From NCBI RefSeq assembly GCF_004000745.1, contig NZ_BILV01000001.1:140571-204570 (forward strand): 64,000 nucleotides of DNA. The letters are read 5' to 3'. Shown piece by piece: positions 24,189-32,336 of this stretch. Both the position numbers and the translations under genes were made by a program. Under the pieces are notes generated by a model, which saw only the letters and a list, made by a program, of their open reading frames with translations, ran no database searches and had not been told where the DNA came from. Source of the DNA: Paenibacillus barengoltzii NBRC 101215. GTDB lineage: Bacteria; Bacillota; Bacilli; Paenibacillales; Paenibacillaceae. How positions within the stretch are numbered: the first letter of the stretch is position 1; each line of letters begins with the position of its first letter.

Positions 24189-24240
24189 TAAAAAGAGCTA
24201 TCCCGGAAGCCGTCTACGACGACTTTTAAGGATAGCTCTT
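24189..24240. terminator. Convergent terminator arsC / yolD
   Basis: An 11-bp stem AAGAGCTATCC/GGATAGCTCTT. The minus-strand copy runs into TTTTTATT, so it mainly terminates the SOS cassette. Confidence 0.8.
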
Positions 24241-24260
24241 CAGGCATTCTTTATTTCATA

Positions 24261-24596
24261 TCATTTCCACATACCATCAATAATGTCCGATAGCTTGATC
24301 CAACGAAAATCATTTCCATCAGTGATTCTGATGTTTTTTTGTTGCAGATCGATCTTCGTCACGACTCCGGTTATTTCCGCTCGATTCAATTCGCCAAATA
24401 ATACTAAAGTGATCTCTTTCCTGAGCTGCATGGATTCAGCAATGAGCCTGGAGATCCGTTCCATCTCTTGATCATCTAATTGCGGCCGCGTGTTCTTTCT
24501 CAAATTCTGCTGGTGCATGAGATAAGCTTCCTTGTGCTCTGGAAGCATCATTCTTGACGATTCGAACAAGCCGTTTCCTTTCAGTTTTTTGCTCAT
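24261..24596 (-). CDS. YolD-like family protein
   Basis: A 111-residue protein of the YolD-like family: PEHKEAYLMHQQNLRKNTRPQLDDQEMERI followed by a small beta-rich C-terminal part. In Bacillus such genes accompany UvrX/YqjW Y-family polymerases (yolD, yqjX), and an accessory role in lesion bypass is suspected but not proven. The start codon overlaps the polymerase stop (ATGA). It is the last gene of the SOS cassette. Confidence 0.88.
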   Translation of the reverse strand: MSKKLKGNGLFESSRMMLPEHKEAYLMHQQNLRKNTRPQLDDQEMERISRLIAESMQLRKEITLVLFGELNRAEITGVVTKIDLQQKNIRITDGNDFRWIKLSDIIDGMWK

Positions 24597-25837
24597 TTAT
24601 AATGTCCTCCAATTTTTTGTGCACGATCCCGCGCCTGGCCCGACGCTTTTAAAGAAGAGGCCCTCATAATCGCGGTGCTTCCGTATTTCTCCTTTATTCG
24701 GTCCGTGGTTCTTTCCAAGGCTAACTTAACTTCGCGGTTATTGAACAAAGTAAGCTGATATTCCTGGTCGCTTACTAACTGACTTAAAGTGACCCCAATT
24801 TTCCGAACAGGCAACCCATCCCAATGGCGTTTAAACAGTTTTTTCGCTGCGTCGAACACCTCATCCGTGAGGCTCGTCGGGTCGGGTAATTTCATTTGTC
24901 TGTAGAAGCCGGAAGGGTGATCAAAATCCGCCCCTTGGCATCCTACCGAGACCACCCAGCCCATATACCCTTTCGTTCGAGCTCGTTGACACACTAACTC
25001 CGACAGCTCTAACAAGGGAACCATGATGTCATCAAACTCCCAGTAATCGTAGGGAAGGGTCATTTGATGACCGATGGCTTTTTGCAAATCATGTGTACTT
25101 GGCGTTACCGGGGAATGATCCTTGCCGTTGGCAATGAGCCACAGAACTTCCCCATTCACTCCCCATTTGGCTCTTAATTTGGTCAGGGGAGTCTGGGCCA
25201 GCTGGCCAATGGTATATATCCCCATTCTCATTAAATGCCGGCGCATCCGGGAGCCCACCATAAACATCTGATGAATCGGCAACGGCCAAAGCATTTCTTG
25301 CACGTCTTTCACAGGCAAGTAAAAAATCCCTGTGGCATTCCGTTTGGCGAAATTATCGCAGGCCATTTTGGAGAGCACCTTATTTTCACTAATTCCAATG
25401 CGTACACGAACTCCCGTCTCCTTCATGACTTTATCCTGAATGCTCCGCGCAATGTTATCAGGACCGCCAAAAAGCTGTAAGCTTCCCGTGACATCCAAAT
25501 ACTGTTCATCGATGCTGTACGGCTCGACCAAGTCCGTGTAGGATTGATAAATTTCTGTAATTTGCAAGGATACCCTGATGTATTCCTCCATACGGGGACG
25601 AATGACCACAAGATCCGGGCATTTGGCAAGTGCCTCTCCCAGCCTCTCTGCCGTAGTGATCCCATATTGCTTGGCAAGGGGACACGCGGCGAGGATAATC
25701 CCGGAACGACGCGCGGGGTCTCCTGCAACCACAACAGGTTTGTCTGCATACTCGGGGTGGGCCGCTTTTTCAACACTTGCGTAAAAGGATTGACAATCCG
25801 CCAGCATGATGACTCGACTTTTGTTATCGCTTTTCAT
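24593..25837 (-). CDS. Y-family DNA polymerase, UvrX/YqjW type
   Basis: A 414-residue translesion polymerase. The N-terminal catalytic Asp is in IMLADCQSFYASVEKAAHPEY and the palm acids are in PYSIDEQYLDVTGS. The helix-hairpin-helix thumb contains MRRHLMRMGIYTIGQLAQ, and the C-terminal little-finger domain includes QLVSDQEYQLTLFNNRE (the QLTLF-like stretch may be a beta-clamp motif). It matches the UmuC-like UvrX/YqjW group better than DinB/Pol IV. AGGAGCGACGGCCT precedes ATG 25837. Both its start and stop are ATGA overlaps with the neighbouring genes. SOS control is expected from LexA-like boxes upstream. Confidence 0.93.
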   Translation of the reverse strand: MKSDNKSRVIMLADCQSFYASVEKAAHPEYADKPVVVAGDPARRSGIILAACPLAKQYGITTAERLGEALAKCPDLVVIRPRMEEYIRVSLQITEIYQSYTDLVEPYSIDEQYLDVTGSLQLFGGPDNIARSIQDKVMKETGVRVRIGISENKVLSKMACDNFAKRNATGIFYLPVKDVQEMLWPLPIHQMFMVGSRMRRHLMRMGIYTIGQLAQTPLTKLRAKWGVNGEVLWLIANGKDHSPVTPSTHDLQKAIGHQMTLPYDYWEFDDIMVPLLELSELVCQRARTKGYMGWVVSVGCQGADFDHPSGFYRQMKLPDPTSLTDEVFDAAKKLFKRHWDGLPVRKIGVTLSQLVSDQEYQLTLFNNREVKLALERTTDRIKEKYGSTAIMRASSLKASGQARDRAQKIGGHYK

Positions 25838-26223
25838 AGGCCGTCGCTCCTTAAGTCGACGTTAAGATACTTACTCAAATATTGATTAAGCTCCGCTTTC
25901 ACCAAGCTCCAAAGCATGGAAAATCTATGTTGATAGCCCCTGCACAAATAGCGGGCCTCCATGCCCAATTCAGTACGTTGTTGCTCGAACACCTTGATCC
26001 CTCTGTCGCGCATTTGTTTCCGAACCGACGTCAAATCTGTAGTGATCACATCTTGGGCAGTGTGTAAGGCTCTTGCGTACACCACGTCCATCTTTAGCTT
26101 TACGGTCCCTAATGCTCTCATATCCCTTTCCAACACATCCAAGAGAAGAGGGAGTAGAATGTATTCTTTGACCAATTGAAGATCTTCTTCCGTCTCCAAG
26201 GGCGCTGGAGGGATACCTTTCAT
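25834..26223 (-). CDS. Unknown SOS-cassette protein, paralog 2
   Basis: A 129-residue mostly helical soluble protein of no family I recognise. It is clearly paralogous to the gene upstream: both share PLLLDVLERD near the N-terminus, KVFE(Q/E)(Q/R)RT.LG.EARYLCRGY in the middle and FSMLW.LVKAEL near the end. No membrane helix, metal cluster or known catalytic motif. ATG 26223 overlaps the upstream stop, and its own stop overlaps the polymerase start. Being placed just before a Y-family polymerase under LexA-like boxes suggests an accessory factor for damage tolerance. Confidence 0.8.
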   Translation of the reverse strand: MKGIPPAPLETEEDLQLVKEYILLPLLLDVLERDMRALGTVKLKMDVVYARALHTAQDVITTDLTSVRKQMRDRGIKVFEQQRTELGMEARYLCRGYQHRFSMLWSLVKAELNQYLSKYLNVDLRSDGL

Positions 26224-26606
26224 GAGGACATCCCCTCTTTCGTCCCATCGATCCCTAGATAGGCGCAAAGTCGACGGATCAGTTCCGCCTTCACCAATCC
26301 CCAGAGCATGGAGAACTCATACGTATACCCCCGGCATAAATAGCGGGCTTCAATCCCCAGGTTCGTCCGCCGCTCTTCGAATACCTTCAGTCCATGCTCA
26401 CGCATGCCTTGGCGCACCCGGGCCAAATCCGCGGCTGCGGCGTTCTGCAGCAAGCGGATCAGCCCCTTGTATACCTGAGGCAGCTTCAACGAAGCGGATG
26501 CCAATGCGCGCTGGTCTCGTTCCAGCACATCAAGCAACAGAGGAAGCAGCACATATTGCTTGATCATCTCCGCTTCCTCCTGCGTTTGCCAGGGAATAGG
26601 GCTCAT
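26220..26606 (-). CDS. Unknown SOS-cassette protein, paralog 1
   Basis: A 128-residue helical protein, first full-length gene of the cassette. It shares with its downstream paralog YVLLPLLLDVLERD, KVFEERRTNLGIEARYLCRGY and FSMLWGLVKAELIRR. The strictly shared EARYLCRGY block, with its single Cys, is the best candidate for a functional site. AAGGGAG precedes ATG 26606. The start codon overlaps the stop of a 10-codon leader frame. Function unknown; a role as a heterodimer partner of paralog 2 is only a guess. Confidence 0.8.
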   Translation of the reverse strand: MSPIPWQTQEEAEMIKQYVLLPLLLDVLERDQRALASASLKLPQVYKGLIRLLQNAAAADLARVRQGMREHGLKVFEERRTNLGIEARYLCRGYTYEFSMLWGLVKAELIRRLCAYLGIDGTKEGMSS

Positions 26607-26635
26607 GCGTCTCCCTTCTTCATGCTGTCTGTCAT
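26603..26635 (-). CDS. 10-codon leader frame MTDSMKKGDA
   Basis: A tiny frame with AAGGTGAGCAT directly before its ATG. Its TGA overlaps the ATG of paralog 1 (ATGA), continuing the overlap pattern of the whole cassette. It may be a coupling leader peptide or chance. It lies downstream of the predicted promoter. Confidence 0.4.
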   Translation of the reverse strand: MTDSMKKGDA

Positions 26636-26652
26636 ATGCTCACCTTCTAATC

Positions 26653-26696
26653 AGAACGTCTGTTCCTATTATACTCATAATACGAACAAACATTCC
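26653..26696 (-). promoter_or_regulatory. SOS promoter: two LexA/DinR-like boxes around a -10
   Basis: On the minus strand GGAACAGACGTTCT (26653-26666) has a perfect GAAC-N4-GTTC core and fits the Bacillus box CGAACRNRYGTTYC at 12 of 14 positions. On the plus strand CGAACAAACATTCC (26683-26696) fits at 13 of 14. A minus-strand -10 TATAAT lies between them at 26668-26673. LexA on both sites would cover the -10, the start point and the -35 region. Confidence 0.8.
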
Positions 26697-26743
26697 CTTT
26701 CGCAACAGGTTTATGTTGGATAATTTGGCAGAGCGAAAGCATG

Positions 26744-26792
26744 CCAAAAAAGGCGGATCCCTTGTCCCTTCGGACTTTGGGCATCCGCCTTC
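26744..26792 (-). terminator. Terminator after map
   Basis: On the minus strand a 9-bp stem AAGGCGGAT/ATCCGCCTT is followed by TTTTGG, 17 bp past the map stop. Confidence 0.8.
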
Positions 26793-26808
26793 CTTTCCTG
26801 CTTGCTGC

Positions 26809-27555
26809 TTATTGAGCTGTTAAAATCAGCGGTCCATCCGCCGTCAGCGCGATCGTATGCTCGAATTGGGCCGACAATTTGCCGTCCGCTGTACGCGCCG
26901 TCCAGCCGTCATCGTCGATCACGATGCGGAAAGTGCCTTCATTGATCATCGGCTCGATCGTAAACACCATGCCTTCCTTGAGCCGAATGCCCTTACCCGC
27001 TACGCCGACATGCTCGTAGTTGGGCTCCTCATGCAGGCTGCGTCCGATCCCGTGACCGAGCAGATCGCGTACGACGGAATAACCGTTCGCCTCCGCATGC
27101 TTCTGGATCGCCGAAGTCACATCGCCCAGCCGGTTGCCTGGAATCGCTTGGGCGATCCCCAGCTCCAGACATTCCTTCGTCACCCGCATCAGCTTTTCCG
27201 CCTCAGGACTCACCTGACCTACCGCATAACACCAGCACGAATCGCCAAACCAGCCGTCCGCCTCCGCAACGATGTCCAGCTTGAGCAGATCGCCGTTCTG
27301 CAGCGGCCGGTCCGAAGGGAACCCGTGGGCCACCACATCGTTCACCGATGCGCAGGTTTCGGCCGGGAACCCGTTGTACCCTTTCGTAAACTGCTTGCCG
27401 CCCAGCTTCGTAATATGCCGGACTACAAAATCATTAATTTCCTTTGTCGTGACCCCGGGTTGAATCATTTTGGCGACCTCCCGGTGACAATCCGCAACAA
27501 TCTGATTCGCCCGTTTCATCTCTTCAATTTCCCGCGGCGATTTCAATATAATCAT
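26809..27555 (-). CDS. map: Type I methionine aminopeptidase
   Basis: A 248-residue metallopeptidase of standard length. The five metal ligands are visible: Asp in LKLDIVAEADG and DSCW, His in LGHGIGRSLHEEP, Glu in FTIEPMIN and Glu in QFEHTIAL. It removes the initiator Met from new proteins. The start overlaps the TetR gene stop by ATGA, so the pair is co-translated. This stand-alone copy is outside the ribosomal operon, so it may be a second map paralog, as in B. subtilis yflG. Confidence 0.95.
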   Translation of the reverse strand: MIILKSPREIEEMKRANQIVADCHREVAKMIQPGVTTKEINDFVVRHITKLGGKQFTKGYNGFPAETCASVNDVVAHGFPSDRPLQNGDLLKLDIVAEADGWFGDSCWCYAVGQVSPEAEKLMRVTKECLELGIAQAIPGNRLGDVTSAIQKHAEANGYSVVRDLLGHGIGRSLHEEPNYEHVGVAGKGIRLKEGMVFTIEPMINEGTFRIVIDDDGWTARTADGKLSAQFEHTIALTADGPLILTAQ

Positions 27556-28235
27556 TCAGCTCTCACTCCTTCGAGGGTCTGTCGGGTTCGCTCCGACAGC
27601 CGATACAATAGCAGGCGCGCAATGTCTTCCGCTTCATGGTCCAGCGTGCCTTGGCGCAGCGGAGAGCCGGCGCAACCGGCCAGCGCAGCCAACAACCGTT
27701 CTGCCTGCCGGACGCCCTCTCCAACGGCTTCTTGTCCCGCCGATGCTGTGCTCGCAGTCGCAACGATCACACCGGACCCCGGCGGTCCCCCATGCTCCAG
27801 CACCGCGGCGAACGGCTGCAACACCTGACGGCGGAACGTCTCCGCCAGCGGCAGCGCCCGCGCTTCTGGAAGCAGCTGGAAGCCATCCGCCGCCAGCTTA
27901 TACAACAGATAAACGCCGTGATCCTTGGCCCACAGCTTCAGCAGCCGGGTACCTGCCGCAACAAGGGAATCGGCGGCCGCTTCCTGCTCCTCCGTCCTCA
28001 GGTCGATCCATTCCCCAGCCCGGTCCATCGCCGTCCACAGCACGTCATGCAGCAGATCCCCTTTATTACTGTAATAGTGGTAGACCGTGCCGTAACCAAG
28101 CCCGGCCTTGGTCGCCACGTCCCGAATCTCTAACGTCAGGCCTTTCTCCAGAAACACATCGGCGGCCGCGACACGAATTTGAGCAAGCCGGCGCAGCCTG
28201 ATCTCTTCATTTTGTTCCTTCGTACGCGGGGTCAT
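27552..28235 (-). CDS. TetR-family transcriptional regulator
   Basis: A 227-residue protein with the N-terminal TetR helix-turn-helix: AAADVFLEKGLTLEIRDVATKAGLGYGTVYHYYSNKGDLL. A long ligand-binding helical domain follows and shows no recognisable ligand. AAAGGAGG lies about 9 bp before ATG 28235. It is translationally coupled to map (ATGA overlap), an unusual partner. No operator palindrome was found by eye in the 225 bp upstream. Confidence 0.88.
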   Translation of the reverse strand: MTPRTKEQNEEIRLRRLAQIRVAAADVFLEKGLTLEIRDVATKAGLGYGTVYHYYSNKGDLLHDVLWTAMDRAGEWIDLRTEEQEAAADSLVAAGTRLLKLWAKDHGVYLLYKLAADGFQLLPEARALPLAETFRRQVLQPFAAVLEHGGPPGSGVIVATASTASAGQEAVGEGVRQAERLLAALAGCAGSPLRQGTLDHEAEDIARLLLYRLSERTRQTLEGVRAE

Positions 28236-28390
28236 CCGCCACAACCTCCTTTTATTTTTGACCTACTCTCATGTCAATATAAAACAAAACATGGAGATTG
28301 GCAAGCAGAAATGACTCCCGGCGCTTTGTGCCCCGCTCATGTATCGTTTAGCTTATCTCGCCTGGCCCCGGATCATCCCTCCGAGAAAAT

Positions 28391-28428
28391 AGCAAAAGGC
28401 CGCCGGGGTACCGGTCCCCAGGGCCTTA
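28391..28428 (-). terminator. Terminator after the SpoVIF-like gene
   Basis: On the minus strand AAGGCC...CTGGGG pairs with CCCCGG...GGCCTT and is followed by TTGCTATTTTC. It begins 34 bp past the stop at 28462. Confidence 0.65.
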
Positions 28429-28461
28429 TCACCCGTCCCGCCGCATCTCTGCGCGCTTGCT

Positions 28462-28752
28462 CTAGCGGAACATTCCCCATAAGCGCAGCAAGTGAAGCGT
28501 ATTCCGCGGGTCGATTCGCTGATCGATGACGAATTGGACGATTTGCTCTTCCTGAACGCCGCTCAATCTTTCGCCAAGCACAGAAGCGGCCGTTCTAACG
28601 AGCCTGCGCACCTTAACGCGATCCTGCAAATCCGCGCGGGTGAGGCCGTCGACGACCTGTTTCATCCGCTCTTTGATCGCCGGATTTTTCATTTTCAACT
28701 TCACCCGTTCGACCAGCTGCGGACTGATTCCATACTGATAATAGCTGGGCAT
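28462..28752 (-). CDS. SpoVIF-like sporulation protein
   Basis: A 96-residue basic, helical protein. The central block LTRADLQDRVKVRRLVRTAASVLGERLSGVQEEQIVQFVID resembles stage VI sporulation protein F (B. subtilis YjcC), a small coat-maturation factor with a similar D.xxVRxLVRxxxxxxxxxxSxxxEExIV pattern. The N-terminus (YYQYGISPQLVERVKLKMKNP) is longer than in that protein. ATG 28752 has CAGGAGGT about 11 bp upstream. No membrane segment. Expression in the mother cell is expected from the family, but no sigma-E or sigma-K promoter was verified. Confidence 0.6.
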   Translation of the reverse strand: MPSYYQYGISPQLVERVKLKMKNPAIKERMKQVVDGLTRADLQDRVKVRRLVRTAASVLGERLSGVQEEQIVQFVIDQRIDPRNTLHLLRLWGMFR

Positions 28753-28856
28753 CGTGACTAGCACCTCCTGTCCCGTCATTTCCGGACTTCAACCCTAATA
28801 TATGACGGTAAGGCTGTCCATAGTGCCTGAAAATCCAAAAGCACGCGGGAAAGCCG

Positions 28857-29711
28857 CTAGTTCTGTTTGAGGAACGCCGTTGCCTCATGGGTTTGACTCA
28901 ATCGGAGGATCGTCTCTTCGTATTGCGTCGAGGCGTACGCAAAGAACAAAATATCGATCATGACCAATTGCGTAAGCCGTGAGCTGGACGCCCCGCTGCG
29001 CAAGGTCGCTTCCGGCGCCTGCGGCGTGTACAGCATCAAATCGGCCAGCTCGGCTACTTTATGATTGCCGAAACGGGACAAGCCGATGGTGCGCACGCCG
29101 TACTTTTGGGCAACCCGGAACAATTGCAGCACTTCCTTGGTGTTCCCGCTGTAAGAGATGCCCATAAACAAGGCCCCCGGCGGAGCGCTGGCCAGCGCGG
29201 CCGCAATTAGATGCTCGTCCTGCAGAGCGAACGCTTGCTTCCCCAGGCGCAGCCACTTTTGTGCGGCATCCGCTGCGACGATGGCCGAAGCGCCTACCCC
29301 GTACATATGGATGACGGAAGCTTTTCGGAAGCTGTCCACCACCTGCTCGATCAGTTCGGGCTGCAGGTGAAGCATCATATCTTGAATGGCTTGGAGACTG
29401 TTGGAGACCGTCTTTTGAATGACGTTTTGAATCGTCTCCCCGCGTTCGATGTCATAATAGCCTGGTCTTTGCGGTTTGGCATTATCGACCGACAAACGCA
29501 TTTTCAAATCAGGAAATCCGCTCAGCCCCAGCGAACGGCATAGCCGGGTAATCGCCGCCGCACTGGTCCCCGCTTTATCGGCGACCGCATGGATACTTAA
29601 GCCGGAGACTTCCGCCGAAGCCGCCAAAATATATTGGGCCGCCTTTCGTTCCGATTCAGGCAGTTGTTCCAGCATGGCCTCCATTTGCGTAAGTATACTT
29701 CCCGTCGTCAC
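28857..29711 (-). CDS. murR: MurR/RpiR-family regulator with SIS domain
   Basis: A 284-residue protein. The N-terminal RpiR helix-turn-helix (about 1-75) has SIHAVADKAGTSAAAITRLCRSLGLSGFPDLK. The C-terminal SIS domain (about 110-260) has MYGVGASAIVAADAAQKWLRLG and MGISYSGNTKEVL, which binds a phosphosugar. I take GTG 29711 as start because GGAGGGG is 6 bp before it; upstream ATGs are badly placed. It follows murP, so MurNAc-6-phosphate is the probable effector. Its likely operator is the inverted repeat before murQ. Confidence 0.85.
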   Translation of the reverse strand: MTTGSILTQMEAMLEQLPESERKAAQYILAASAEVSGLSIHAVADKAGTSAAAITRLCRSLGLSGFPDLKMRLSVDNAKPQRPGYYDIERGETIQNVIQKTVSNSLQAIQDMMLHLQPELIEQVVDSFRKASVIHMYGVGASAIVAADAAQKWLRLGKQAFALQDEHLIAAALASAPPGALFMGISYSGNTKEVLQLFRVAQKYGVRTIGLSRFGNHKVAELADLMLYTPQAPEATLRSGASSSRLTQLVMIDILFFAYASTQYEETILRLSQTHEATAFLKQN

Positions 29712-29765
29712 GGGCATCCCCTCCGTTTTCCCCATCCGTCTGATGCTTATTTCCAATTCCCTAAA

Positions 29766-29814
29766 ACGCAAAAGAAACGCGGCAGCCCGGTAAAAGGCAG
29801 CCCAACGTTTCTTC
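29766..29814 (-). terminator. Weak terminator between murP and murR
   Basis: On the minus strand AAGAAACG pairs with CGTTTCTT across a 26-nt loop and is followed by TTGCGTTTTAG. It may reduce read-through into murR. Confidence 0.45.
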
Positions 29815-29826
29815 TGCTGACTTGTA

Positions 29827-31281
29827 TTATCTATTATGCTCTATAAGCATCTGCTTTGTAAAACCAAAGAAATACGTGAGCAAGAATCCGGCGATATAAG
29901 AGACAACGAGCCCGGCCAAGTAACCGAGAATCGTCATTCCGATTCCCATCGGTCCTTGAATCAGCGGGATCAGGACAAGGCCGGAAGGTCCAATCGCGAC
30001 CGAACCGATGAAGTTGCCGGTCATTGCGAACAAACCAAGCACAGCCCCGCCAAAACCACCGCCGAGACAAGCGGTGATAAACGGCCGGCCCAGAGGCAAG
30101 CTGACCCCGTAAATGAGCGGTTCACCGATGCCAAGAAATCCGACGGGCAACGCCCCTTTGATCATGTTGCGCATCCGGGAGTTCTGCTTCAACTTGATAT
30201 AAATGGCGATCGCCGAGCCAACTTGACCTGCACCTGCCATGGCCAGGATCGGCAGCAACGCGGTGTATCCAACCTGCGAAATCAATTCAGCATGGATCGG
30301 AATGAGCGCCTGGTGTAAACCGAACATAACCAACGGCAGGAACAGCGAAGCGAGTACAAATCCGGACAGCGGTCCGCCATGGGCTAGCAGCCAAGTAGTA
30401 GCCTGTCCGATGCCTTGAGAGATAATACCGCTGACCGGCATCAGGAAGAACACGGTAACTAAGCCGGCAAGCAGCAACGCAATTGTAGGAGTGACGATGA
30501 TATCAATTGCTGCCGGCATCCGTTTTCGGATCCATTTTTCCAACACCGAGATCAACCCTGCCGCCAAAATCGCCCCGATGATACCGCCCTGTCCCGCATT
30601 CAGTTTAATTTCCCCAAACAAGGGATAGGTGTAAGAGATATTCGCCACCGCCGGTGCAACGATAATCGCCGCCACAGCACCGCCAAGCGCGGGCGTTCCT
30701 CCAAACTCTTTCGCGGCATTCACCCCGGCAAAGATCGTCAAATATCCGAAGAAGGCCGAGCCAATGACGCTGATAATCGGTTGGAGCGTCAGCAGCCAAT
30801 CCGCCCCATTGCCGGAGGTAATCAGGTTGTTGATCAGACCGGCAATACCGTTAATGATCCCGGCCCCGACCAACGCAGGAATCAGCGGAATAAAGATGTT
30901 GCCGATTTTACGCAGAAAATTTTTGAAAGGCGTGTTGTTCTTCTTCTTAAGCTCGGCCTTGATGTCCGAGCCCTCGCGGAGCGCCGCCGTTTGACCGCCA
31001 GTTGCAGCTCCTTGACCGCCGCCGTGACCCTGCGCTTTCAGAAGTTTGCCAAATTCCTCCGCCACACTATTGACAACCCCCGGACCGAGGATCACTTGAT
31101 ACGTCTCATCATCCACCGCCCCAAGTACGCCCTCGATCTGTTTAAGCCCAGTTTCATCAATTTGGCTGCGATCCCGGACCGACACCCGCAACCGGGTCAT
31201 GCAGTTTGTATATTGCTCCACATTGTCAGAACCGCCGATGGATTCCAAGATCCGTTTCGCCATCGTTTCATATTTGCTCAT
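29827..31281 (-). CDS. murP: PTS EIIBC component, N-acetylmuramic acid type
   Basis: A 484-residue transporter. The N-terminal EIIB domain (1-90) has the phosphorylated Cys in EQYTNCMTRLRVSVRD. A linker follows, then a ten-helix EIIC domain (about 115-480) with GLHQALIPIHAELI and GFLGIGEPLIYGVSLPLGRPF. There is no EIIA domain, as in MurP, so it borrows one. It imports and phosphorylates MurNAc. The position between murQ and murR supports this substrate; on sequence alone it could be another sucrose-subfamily PTS. AGGAGG lies 7 bp before ATG 31281. Confidence 0.9.
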   Translation of the reverse strand: MSKYETMAKRILESIGGSDNVEQYTNCMTRLRVSVRDRSQIDETGLKQIEGVLGAVDDETYQVILGPGVVNSVAEEFGKLLKAQGHGGGQGAATGGQTAALREGSDIKAELKKKNNTPFKNFLRKIGNIFIPLIPALVGAGIINGIAGLINNLITSGNGADWLLTLQPIISVIGSAFFGYLTIFAGVNAAKEFGGTPALGGAVAAIIVAPAVANISYTYPLFGEIKLNAGQGGIIGAILAAGLISVLEKWIRKRMPAAIDIIVTPTIALLLAGLVTVFFLMPVSGIISQGIGQATTWLLAHGGPLSGFVLASLFLPLVMFGLHQALIPIHAELISQVGYTALLPILAMAGAGQVGSAIAIYIKLKQNSRMRNMIKGALPVGFLGIGEPLIYGVSLPLGRPFITACLGGGFGGAVLGLFAMTGNFIGSVAIGPSGLVLIPLIQGPMGIGMTILGYLAGLVVSYIAGFLLTYFFGFTKQMLIEHNR

Positions 31282-31323
31282 TGGGAAGCCTCCTGCCTCT
31301 ATAGGATGGTCTAACTTTTTTTC

Positions 31324-32229
31324 TTAACGTATTGCAGTCGCAGACTTCGCAGCTTTACCGATAAACCCTTGGTTCTCCTCTAATTTCTCCAAAGCGACCT
31401 CATACGAATATCCCGTCAAAATCATCAGAATCGCCGGTTTCGGTTTACCTTCGGTAAGGCGCAAGGTGTTCTCCGCAGTTGATGCATCGCAGCCGGTTGC
31501 CTCCATCACGATCCGCTTCGCGCGATCGGCCAGCTTCTCATTGGTGGGCTGAACATCAACCATCAAATTGCCGTAAACCTTACCTAAGCCGATCATCGAC
31601 GCGGTAGACAGCATATTGCAGACCAGCTTCTGCGAGGTTCCTGCCTTCAGCCGTGTCGACCCGGTCAGCACCTCGGGACCGTTCTCGATCTCGATTGCGA
31701 TATCGGAAATGGTGCTAATCACCGCATTCTTGTTACAACTGATACTAATCGTTTTGGCACCCATTTGCTTCGCGTATTCCAATCCCCCGATGACATAAGG
31801 TGTACGACCGCTGGCAGCGATTCCAACGACTGCATCCTTGGCGGTAAGCTCGAGGTTTTGCAGATCGATGCGCCCCAGCTCGGCCCGATCCTCTGCTCCC
31901 TCAACGGCCTTGATAAAAGCGTTGCTTCCGCCTGCGATCAGACCAACCACCTGGTCCGGGGAAGTCCCAAATGTCGGCGGACACTCCACCGCATCCAGCA
32001 AGCCGATCCGTCCGCTCGTGCCGGCTCCCATATAAATCAGTCGACCGCCCTTTTTTAGCGATTCCGTAATGGCAGTCACGGCTTGGGCGATTTTGGGGAT
32101 TTCCTTTTTCACCGCTCCAGCAACTTTCGCGTCCTCCTCGTTCATCACCGTAAGCAGCTCAGTTACATCCATTTCATCCAAACGCATCGTTCGCTCGTTT
32201 CTCGCCTCAGTTGTCAAATTTTCCAGCAT
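31324..32229 (-). CDS. murQ: N-acetylmuramic acid 6-phosphate etherase
   Basis: A 301-residue SIS-domain lyase. The signature is GAGTSGRIGLLDAVECPPTFG, with catalytic Glu in the VEG-E..AELG stretch, and VGIAASGRTPYVIGGLEYA binding the phosphosugar. It splits MurNAc-6P into GlcNAc-6P and lactate in cell-wall recycling. AAAGGAGTG precedes ATG 32229. First gene of murQ-murP-murR, with a strong sigma-A promoter whose -35 lies in an inverted repeat. Confidence 0.95.
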   Translation of the reverse strand: MLENLTTEARNERTMRLDEMDVTELLTVMNEEDAKVAGAVKKEIPKIAQAVTAITESLKKGGRLIYMGAGTSGRIGLLDAVECPPTFGTSPDQVVGLIAGGSNAFIKAVEGAEDRAELGRIDLQNLELTAKDAVVGIAASGRTPYVIGGLEYAKQMGAKTISISCNKNAVISTISDIAIEIENGPEVLTGSTRLKAGTSQKLVCNMLSTASMIGLGKVYGNLMVDVQPTNEKLADRAKRIVMEATGCDASTAENTLRLTEGKPKPAILMILTGYSYEVALEKLEENQGFIGKAAKSATAIR

Positions 32230-32283
32230 TTCAGATACACTCCTTTGTTTGCAACAACCCTAGTTGTAAGTGTTTTCGACATG

Positions 32284-32336
32284 ATTATAATTCATTTGAT
32301 ATTTTATTTCAATATATAACTTTTTGGTTGAAATAA
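32284..32336 (-). promoter_or_regulatory. mur operon promoter and operator
   Basis: Minus-strand TTGAAA (32307-32312), 17 bp and TATAAT (32284-32289) form a near-consensus promoter. The perfect 9-bp inverted repeat TTATTTCAA/TTGAAATAA (arms 32304-32312 and 32328-32336) covers the -35, as expected for repression by MurR. A smaller dyad ACAAC-CCTA-GTTGT lies downstream near 32257-32270. The rest of this gap to 32475 shows nothing clear. Confidence 0.75.
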
